Assembly (NCBI GenBank): GCA_038251885.1
Contig: JBBSAX010000168.1
Coordinates: 1 to 11,599, forward strand
DNA from: JAHCHG01 sp038251885
GTDB lineage: Bacteria > Acidobacteriota > Blastocatellia > Pyrinomonadales > Pyrinomonadaceae
Direction of reading: 5' to 3'
DNA: 11,599 nt
This document shows positions 6,592 to 11,599 of this stretch, piece by piece. The notes under the pieces are model-generated. The model ran no database searches and was not told the origin of the DNA. It was given only the letters and a program-made list of their open reading frames with translations. Position numbers and translations under genes: made by a program. The stretch's first letter is position 1, and every line of letters begins with the position of its first letter.

Positions 6592-8892
6592 CTATAAACC
6601 CGTTTCTTTCGACTTTCCGCCCGTAATAATCTTTTTCCCCGTCGTCGTTCTGCCGGATTGCAAAAGTCTTGCCCGCACGCGTGTTTGCCAATTGCTCTGT
6701 GGACATTCTTCGTCTTCAAATTGCTGGAGCAATTCCTGCATTGATTCGCCGCCTGCCTGCCGCGTTTTGAAATAAAGCAAGGCTGTAATTACGGATGTAA
6801 AAGAAATAATCAGAATCGAAATCGGCGACCACAAAAGTTCATAAAGACCTTGCTGAAGCGAACCTCTGAGTTTTCTTCCCATACTTTTTTCTTTATCATC
6901 TTCCTTTGAATCACCCGTTGTAACTCTCAGACCTTTTCCGTCAACTTTGAAATTAACATCTTCCTGTTTATCAATTTGTTCCGCTGTTGATTCAGTTACA
7001 ATCGCCTCAGCCGGCTTCTTCGGCGGATCAAAAGTATTCATCATTCCGTTTAGGAACAAGGCAATTGAGACAGCCAGTGTCGCCGGAACGATATAAATTA
7101 GAATTGCCGTTGCCAAAACAGTCCGAAAAGAACGCTTGACGAGTTTGATGGAACGCCGAAAGGCAGCGCGTCCCTTTACGCCTTCCATCATAATCGAAGG
7201 CGCGATCAGCATATATCTTGCCGAAAGCCAAACTCCCGGCAGAAGACAAAAAGCCAAACCGACCATTGAAATCAATGTGCTGAGAGTTACGGTTTTAAGC
7301 ATCGGTTTCCAGCGTTTTCCAACCTGTCGAAAAGTTTCCTTGACGCTAATCGGACGAAGCGGAGTTGCTAAAGCCTGCGCTACGATCCACGTTGTCATTC
7401 CAACCAGCAAAGCACCGTAAAAAATCTGTGCAAAAAATTGTAGAAACATAATAATTCCGCTCAATATTCCCAAACCGAGATTGTCGGGTAATACTTCTAC
7501 CGAAATTAAAAATCGTAAAATAACATTTATAAATGTCAGTAAAATCGAAGGGATTGCCAACAAAAAAGCAATTATCAAAAACTTTGTAATGTGTTCGCTG
7601 TAAATTACAAGTGCGCGGCGCAAAAGTTGACCGATTCCCTCACTGCTGGCGCGTAGTTCGCTGGCAAATCCTTCCGCCGTTTGCGGACGATCTTCTGTAT
7701 GTTTGGAAAGCGCAGCATTTATTACGTGCTTTACTTTTTTCGGAACTTTTTTTGCATCAAGCGACGGCGGTTCGGTTTCTTTATGCGCTTCCATTACTTC
7801 GGAATAATCGCCGTCAAACGGAGTTTTGCCCGAAAGCATTTGATAAGCGATCACACCGAGTGAATAAATATCGGAATGCGGCGTTAATTTTTCGCCTTTG
7901 CATTGTTCGGGCGACATATAAAGCGGCGTTCCCAAAACCGCACCGACACGCGTTAATTCTGCCGTCGAAGGCGTATGAATCAATGATTTCGCGGTGCTGA
8001 TCGGTTTATTGTTCGATTTATTAGTTTCAATTTGTTCCGAGATTATTTTAGTTTCCGCATTTTCATCGGCTTCAGTAAGTATTTTAGTTTTTGTATTTTC
8101 ATCTTCAGATATTATTTTTGCATCGTTTTCCACAAAAACAGCCGTTTCGCTTTCCGAATCAATTCCGTCCGATTGAATCAGAGTTCCGGCTTCCGAATTA
8201 AAATTCTTTGTGCCGTCGTTCAAAGCAATCGTTGAGGATTCTGAAGCTAAAGTTGAATTATTACTATCGGCAAAAGTTTTTGTTTGATTATTATCGGCAA
8301 TTGTTGCTCTTGCACTTCTCACTTCGGGTTCAGAATCTAAAATAACTTTCAGATCGGAATCACCCGGAATTATTACGTGCGCTTCTTCGAGTTTGGCAAT
8401 GCCGAAATCGAGAACTTTTACCGTGTAACCGCCGCGCTGATTCGGTTCTAACCAGATATTATCAGGCTTTAAATCACGGTGAATGATTCCTTGCGCGTGC
8501 GCTTCGTGAACCGCCGAACAAACCTGTTCCAAAATATCAACCGTCCACGAAAGCGGCAGATTTTTTTCTTCCTTTAAAATCTCGCCGAGCGTGCAGCCGT
8601 CGAGATATTCCATCACGAGATACGCAACCTCGCCGTTCTTCGTGTCGGAAAAACCGAAATCCGTCACGTTAACGACATTCGGATGACGCAATCTTCCGGC
8701 AGCTCGCGCTTCACGGCGAAAACGCTCGATAAATTCGGCGCGTTTCATAAATTCGGACGCAATAACTTTAACGGCGACAGGTCTTTCCGTGCCGATGTGC
8801 GTGGCAAGATAAACCGTTCCCATTCCGCCTTTACCGAGTTGTCTTTCGATTCTATATTTGTCGTCGAGCGTCTGCCCGATTACTTCCGGCAT
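6592..8892 (-). CDS. Membrane Ser/Thr protein kinase with a long activation-loop insertion
   Basis: This 766-residue protein is a Hanks-type kinase. The phosphate loop GKGGMGTVY is at 20-28, the ATP-binding lysine is Lys42 in VAVKVI, and the helix C glutamate is near Glu61. The catalytic loop HRDLKPDN is at 138-145, DFG at 162-164 and GTPLYMSPE at 321-329, so all catalytic residues are present. About 156 residues separate DFG from GTP where 15-25 are usual. The insert is rich in Ser, Thr, Asp and Glu, with degenerate repeats. After the kinase domain (about 15-412) come about five membrane helices (about 433-708) resembling the membrane domain of glycerophosphodiester phosphodiesterase/YciC-type proteins (LPGVWLSARYMLIAPSIMME). 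A charged soluble segment (622-675) and a basic tail follow. There is no PASTA or other extracellular sensor. The ATG lacks a Shine-Dalgarno. A terminator follows the gene. Confidence 0.93.
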   Translation of the reverse strand: MPEVIGQTLDDKYRIERQLGKGGMGTVYLATHIGTERPVAVKVIASEFMKRAEFIERFRREARAAGRLRHPNVVNVTDFGFSDTKNGEVAYLVMEYLDGCTLGEILKEEKNLPLSWTVDILEQVCSAVHEAHAQGIIHRDLKPDNIWLEPNQRGGYTVKVLDFGIAKLEEAHVIIPGDSDLKVILDSEPEVRSARATIADNNQTKTFADSNNSTLASESSTIALNDGTKNFNSEAGTLIQSDGIDSESETAVFVENDAKIISEDENTKTKILTEADENAETKIISEQIETNKSNNKPISTAKSLIHTPSTAELTRVGAVLGTPLYMSPEQCKGEKLTPHSDIYSLGVIAYQMLSGKTPFDGDYSEVMEAHKETEPPSLDAKKVPKKVKHVINAALSKHTEDRPQTAEGFASELRASSEGIGQLLRRALVIYSEHITKFLIIAFLLAIPSILLTFINVILRFLISVEVLPDNLGLGILSGIIMFLQFFAQIFYGALLVGMTTWIVAQALATPLRPISVKETFRQVGKRWKPMLKTVTLSTLISMVGLAFCLLPGVWLSARYMLIAPSIMMEGVKGRAAFRRSIKLVKRSFRTVLATAILIYIVPATLAVSIALFLNGMMNTFDPPKKPAEAIVTESTAEQIDKQEDVNFKVDGKGLRVTTGDSKEDDKEKSMGRKLRGSLQQGLYELLWSPISILIISFTSVITALLYFKTRQAGGESMQELLQQFEDEECPQSNWQTRVRARLLQSGRTTTGKKIITGGKSKETGL
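7948..8385 (-). repeat. Thr/Ser/Asp-rich degenerate repeats inserted in the kinase activation loop
   Basis: This segment encodes about residues 170-315 of the kinase. The clearest unit is a near-tandem of about 12 residues seen three times at 257-291: DAKIISEDENT, KTKILTEADENA, ETKIISEQIETN. Upstream (about 195-245), shorter looser units repeat a Thr followed within a few residues by an acidic or amide residue (TIADNN, TKTFADSNN, TLASESS, TIALNDG, TLIQSDG). The composition suggests a disordered, multiply phosphorylatable loop. The repeats are protein-level and visible by eye, and I have not scored them statistically. Confidence 0.6.
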
Positions 8893-8995
8893 AATAAATA
8901 ATTCACAAATCTGAAATTTTTCCGATGCACAAAGTTCTTTTACGTTTGCAACTGAAAATTGGTTTTAAAATCTGAACTTTAATTCGTGAATTTTT

Positions 8996-9024
8996 ATTAT
9001 AAAGGTTTAGAGGAATTTAGAGAA
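8996..9024 (-). promoter_or_regulatory. Possible promoter of the kinase gene
   Basis: On the minus strand a perfect TATAAT (8996-9001) lies about 104 bases before the kinase ATG. At the usual 17-bp spacing the -35 position reads TTCTCT, a poor match to TTGACA. The 177-base gap after the DUF4097-like gene would otherwise hold only the hairpin at 9036-9069, so an internal promoter is plausible. Confidence is limited because AT-rich gaps often contain such hexamers by chance. Confidence 0.3.
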
Positions 9025-9035
9025 ACTGTTGTCGA

Positions 9036-9069
9036 GTTTGAAGTCACGCCTAAAGGCGGAACTCCAAAC
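9036..9069 (-). repeat. 34-nt hairpin element immediately after the DUF4097-like stop codon (copy A)
   Basis: Plus-strand arms GTTTGAAGT (9036-9044) and ACTCCAAAC (9061-9069) flank an inner stem CGCC/GGCG with a TAAA loop. The outer 9-bp stem has one non-Watson-Crick pair. It would be a G-U wobble in the minus-strand RNA but an A-C mismatch in the plus-strand RNA, which favours function in the transcript of the adjacent gene. The element touches the stop codon (9070-9072). No U-tract follows, so it may be a 3'-end stabiliser or a mobile miniature repeat rather than a classical terminator. It is related to the copy at 10221-10245. Confidence 0.6.
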
Positions 9070-10149
9070 TTATTTAACTACTTTTTTGATAAGAATCTTG
9101 CCCGTTACCGTTTTGAAATTTAAGAGAGCCTCGCCTTTGCCAAAGGTTGCCGAAAGACTTCCTAACTTTGAATTTTCGCCGCGTTTTAAATCTTCCATCG
9201 GGATTTCCGATTCAAAATTTCCGTAACCGTAAACTGCAACTATCTTACTTGAAGAGTTTTCCGGCAAAACCAATGTGATCAAACTGTTTGCCGAACCGAA
9301 ATAATATTGTCCGCCATTTAAGATTTCGCCCACGAAATTGATCGAACCGGAATTTGAATTTACTTCAGTTTCTCTGTATCTGATTTTTTGCAAAGTAATT
9401 GCGCCGCTGTTGGTTTTGGCACGAAAAAAATCGCCGATCTCTTCAGAAGAAGCATCGTAAGCGACGATATTTCCGTTTGTCGTTTCCAGCGTCATCGAAC
9501 CGCCGGAGTTTTTTACAGTTACGTTGCCGCGATAAGTTCGCGCTTCAACACCGTTCGGGATGTTGTTCAAAAAAATGTCGCCGCCGACGTTCTTAACCAC
9601 TGCTTTGGCAACCGAATCAATCGTCGTTTTGCTTTCGCCGCTTTTGATATTGACGGTCGCGCCGAATGGAACATCCAATTCGATTACTTTGCCGGAAACG
9701 CATTCTTCGCGACTGTATTCACTTTCTTTTGAAGGATCGTAGCCCAAAACTTTTACCCAAACAGGCTTTTTATCTTTGTCTTTTTCTAAAACGCTGAAAC
9801 CGACTCCGCTGCCTTTATTAACAAAAGCGCGAATTTCATTGCGATTCCAGCCGTTCACTTTAATCTGTCCTTCTCTAATGCAGATCGAAATATTTACTTT
9901 TTCGCTGACGGCGATTGATTTTTCCGGAACATCATAGTTTGCATCCGTTTCTTCGCAATCAAAATTTGAAAGTTTGGATTTAGTTATAGTTCCGAGTATT
10001 TCAGTTTTTTTCTCAACTTTGAAATCAACTCTCGGCGCAACTTTGACCTGCGCCGAAATCAAACCGACCGATGCTAAAATCCAAAACCCCGAAAATAAAA
10101 AGAGGGGGAGAATTTTATTAAATTTTCCGTAAATTTTGCCAGTTTTCAT
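9070..10149 (-). CDS. Secreted DUF4097-like beta-rich protein
   Basis: This 359-residue protein has a signal peptide at about residues 1-33 (basic start, hydrophobic LPLFLFSGFWILASVGLI, cleavage near ISA|QV), so it should be periplasmic or surface exposed. The body consists of short beta strands with recurring small-residue turns, for example GGDIFLNNI, RGNVTVKNSGGSMTLETTNG, and NSGAITLQKI then NSNSGSINFVG. This is the ladder seen in DUF4097/DUF4098 putative adhesin proteins with a beta-helix-like fold. No catalytic motif is visible. Three cysteines lie in the N-terminal half. The family often sits beside sigma and anti-sigma factors and its molecular role is unknown. It lies between the anti-sigma factor and the kinase, and shares its fold type with the N-terminal region of the VWA protein further downstream. 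It is followed at once by a hairpin element. Confidence 0.85.
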   Translation of the reverse strand: MKTGKIYGKFNKILPLFLFSGFWILASVGLISAQVKVAPRVDFKVEKKTEILGTITKSKLSNFDCEETDANYDVPEKSIAVSEKVNISICIREGQIKVNGWNRNEIRAFVNKGSGVGFSVLEKDKDKKPVWVKVLGYDPSKESEYSREECVSGKVIELDVPFGATVNIKSGESKTTIDSVAKAVVKNVGGDIFLNNIPNGVEARTYRGNVTVKNSGGSMTLETTNGNIVAYDASSEEIGDFFRAKTNSGAITLQKIRYRETEVNSNSGSINFVGEILNGGQYYFGSANSLITLVLPENSSSKIVAVYGYGNFESEIPMEDLKRGENSKLGSLSATFGKGEALLNFKTVTGKILIKKVVK

Positions 10150-10220
10150 TATTTAAGTAAAAATTTATCACAGTTTGCAGTCATAACTTTATGCGGCTAA
10201 TTCTTTATAATAAAATAATT

Positions 10221-10245
10221 GCCGACTAAAGGCGGGACATCAAAC
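10221..10245 (-). repeat. Partial second copy of the hairpin element after the anti-sigma stop codon (copy B)
   Basis: On the minus strand this 25-base stretch matches the corresponding part of copy A (9069 down to 9045) at 19 of 25 positions by direct comparison. It shares GTTTG and an unbroken CCGCCTTTAG core. The second arm of the large hairpin is missing, so only a weak 3-bp stem (GCC/GGC) remains. It lies 11 bases past the anti-sigma stop codon, again directly behind a coding region. Confidence 0.5.
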
Positions 10246-10256
10246 GCTTTTTTTGA

Positions 10257-11189
10257 CTAATTCAAACTCGCCATCAGATCGGTCTTTTCGGCAACCGAAT
10301 TGAGTAAATTAATCTTATTCTGATATGAATTGCGAAGCAAAATCTGTGCGGCTTCGTTTTTAGGGTTAATGCGAACTTCTTCTTTTAATTTCTTGATCGT
10401 GTCATCCGTAACAGCCATATCTTTTTCAAAAGCGAACCGCGCCGAAGGCTTAAACACTTCATCTTTGCGGCTGTTTACGGTTTTCTCCAGAGTCGAGATC
10501 GTTTTAACATAACTTTCTTCCGCCGCTAAAGTTTCATCAACATACACCACATCAGGCAAAGTTCTTTCAATTCGCGGTCTTTGTTCGCGGCGAATTCTTT
10601 CAGTTTTTTCGTAATAAACGTTTCTGACTTTGAATTCAGAATCGTCATCCGGCTTATCTGCAACAAATGTCGGAGTCGGCGGCTGAATCTTTTCGTCTTC
10701 GCTCGAAGCGTTTGAAACATTTGGAACATTACCGCTTGGAATGGAATTAGAATCAGTTACATCAACATTTACAGTCTTTGTTTCCGATATCTTCGGATTA
10801 CTAGCAACATTTGCTGTATTAAAATCTTTGCCATTTTGCAAACCGTATAAACCGGCAAACAGACCAAAGACGATCAAAAGACTCGCAAAGGCAACGGTTG
10901 AAGGATTCGTCAAAAAGGCAAAAAAGACTTGCCAAATTGATTTGTTTTTAGCTTCGGTTTCAATCGAATTATTGATCTTCGTCCAAAGTCTTTCGGTTGG
11001 AACAAGCGTATTAAATTCATTGTCGAGCGCGGAGAAAGCAAATTCCATTTCGCCTTCGGCTCTAGCGACTGCCATCGCGCACGAATCACACAGCGCAACG
11101 TGGCGCGAAACTCGATCTACTAATTCTAATCCGAGCTCGCCATCCAAAAAGGCTTGAATTGTTCCTTCATCAAAACATTTTTCCGTCAT
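10257..11189 (-). CDS. Membrane anti-sigma factor with an N-terminal zinc finger
   Basis: This 310-residue protein pairs with the ECF sigma factor encoded just upstream. The N-terminal zf-HC2/ZAS-type motif is H30-x3-C34-x2-C37 (HVALCDSC), preceded by the usual FLDGELG segment, and should bind the sigma factor in the cytoplasm. A single membrane helix lies at about 97-117 (STVAFASLLIVFGLFAGLYG). The outer part begins with a Ser/Asn/Pro-rich linker (about 120-180), followed by a charged, probably helical domain (about 205-305, including EESYVKTISTLEKTVNSR). That domain may sense an envelope signal, but I recognise no sensor family in it. Its ATG overlaps the sigma stop (ATGA) and has a good ribosome binding site, so the two proteins are probably made in balanced amounts. 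Confidence 0.88.
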   Translation of the reverse strand: MTEKCFDEGTIQAFLDGELGLELVDRVSRHVALCDSCAMAVARAEGEMEFAFSALDNEFNTLVPTERLWTKINNSIETEAKNKSIWQVFFAFLTNPSTVAFASLLIVFGLFAGLYGLQNGKDFNTANVASNPKISETKTVNVDVTDSNSIPSGNVPNVSNASSEDEKIQPPTPTFVADKPDDDSEFKVRNVYYEKTERIRREQRPRIERTLPDVVYVDETLAAEESYVKTISTLEKTVNSRKDEVFKPSARFAFEKDMAVTDDTIKKLKEEVRINPKNEAAQILLRNSYQNKINLLNSVAEKTDLMASLN

Positions 11190-11599
11190 AATTGTTCCCT
11201 CCCGAACTTGTCGTAATGCCTGACAAATTCTTTGCGGGCGCGTGCAATAAAGGTGCCGATGCTCGATTCATTGAGCGAAAGACTTTCCGCGATTTCTTTA
11301 TAAGATAAACCTTGTTTCTTTAAGACCAAACAACTTCTCAGCGGCTCTTTTATTTTTTCCAAAGCGCGATGAATTTCCCTAACCTGTTCGCGCTGTTCGA
11401 AATCCGTTTCAACCGATGAAACTGAATTTTCTTCTACTTCTTTGACGTAATTTTCTTCCCGCGTGTTTGCTCTAATGTTTCCACGTATCGTATTTTTCGC
11501 TAAGTTCAGCGCGACGCGAATCAGCCACGGTCGAAGCATTTCTTCATTCGTGATCGCATCCATATTATTATAAAGACGCAGGAAAGTTTCCTGTGTAAC
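11186..11599 (-). CDS. ECF-type RNA polymerase sigma factor, 5' end outside the window
   Basis: The frame is open to the right edge, so the start codon lies beyond 11599. An internal ATG at 11561-11563 is not the start, because the codons before it continue the family pattern (VTQETFLRLYNN). At least 137 residues are present. The segment QETFLRLY followed by LRPWLIRVALNLAKN is sigma region 2, which contacts core polymerase and the -10 element. A charged linker (about 40 residues) leads to region 4, EIHRALEKIKEPLRSCLVLK then GLSYKEIAESLSLNESSIGT, a helix-turn-helix for the -35 element, ending in FIARARKEF. It should direct RNA polymerase to a small set of promoters when released by the anti-sigma factor next to it. 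Target promoters cannot be told from this window. Confidence 0.9.
   Translation of the reverse strand, partial: VTQETFLRLYNNMDAITNEEMLRPWLIRVALNLAKNTIRGNIRANTREENYVKEVEENSVSSVETDFEQREQVREIHRALEKIKEPLRSCLVLKKQGLSYKEIAESLSLNESSIGTFIARARKEFVRHYDKFGREQL
11197..11203 (-). promoter_or_regulatory. Ribosome binding site of the anti-sigma gene
   Basis: GGGAGGG lies 7 bases before the ATG at 11187-11189, inside the end of the sigma gene. It is the clearest Shine-Dalgarno sequence I found in the window. Several other genes here (kinase, VWA, methyltransferase, xseA) have none that I can see. It supports the chosen start and strong, coupled translation of the anti-sigma factor. Confidence 0.7.

Noticed and set aside
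8981..8992. AATTC-GT-GAATT inverted repeat upstream of the kinase as an operator
   Set aside because: The arms are only 5 bp in a very AT-rich gap and there is no second copy, so chance is likely.
11186..11563. Sigma factor starting at the internal ATG at 11563
   Set aside because: The frame continues to the window edge and the extra codons (VTQETFLRLYNN) are the expected sigma region 2 sequence, so the gene is cut by the window and does not start there.

Overview
The window is about 40% GC by eye, tightly packed, and every gene I accept lies on the minus strand. Transcription therefore runs from the right edge (11599) to the left edge (1). The gene set points to an acidobacterium, probably of the Blastocatellia/Pyrinomonadaceae type. 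It has a PASTA-less Ser/Thr kinase joined to membrane helices, a secreted VWA protein of the acidobacterial style, a DUF4097-like secreted beta protein, and an ECF sigma/anti-sigma pair. The lineage is inferred from family recollection and was not searched.

Right part (about 6500-11599): a signalling and envelope block. In transcription order it holds an ECF sigma factor cut by the window edge, a zinc-finger membrane anti-sigma factor overlapping it by ATGA, a secreted DUF4097-like protein, a membrane Ser/Thr kinase with a very long activation-loop insertion, a strong hairpin terminator, and a secreted VWA-domain protein. Two related copies of a short GTTTG...CCGCCTTTAG element sit just past the stop codons of the anti-sigma and DUF4097-like genes.

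Middle part (about 2590-4690): a type II restriction-modification module, with a PD-(D/E)xK endonuclease followed by a D12-class (alpha) N6-adenine methyltransferase. The endonuclease is not one open frame. Its N-terminal half is read in frame as the tail of the VWA protein. Its C-terminal catalytic half lies in the -1 frame after two adjacent A-runs (A7 and A8). One extra A in either run would rejoin the halves. One more A in a run near 4683-4686 would separate the endonuclease from the VWA gene and give it an ATG. This is the most interesting feature of the window. It could be homopolymer sequencing error, a true inactivating or phase-variable frameshift, or programmed slippage.

Left part (1-2593): exonuclease VII large subunit (xseA), a membrane-anchored protein of unknown function, and exonuclease VII small subunit (xseB), packed with 5-bp, 0-bp or overlapping junctions. 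The methyltransferase stop codon overlaps the xseA start (ATGA), so the restriction module is embedded in, and translationally coupled to, a housekeeping nuclease operon. A 9-bp GC-rich hairpin at the left edge may end the operon. I saw no tRNA, rRNA, CRISPR array or insertion sequence, and no gene-free stretch longer than 300 bases.
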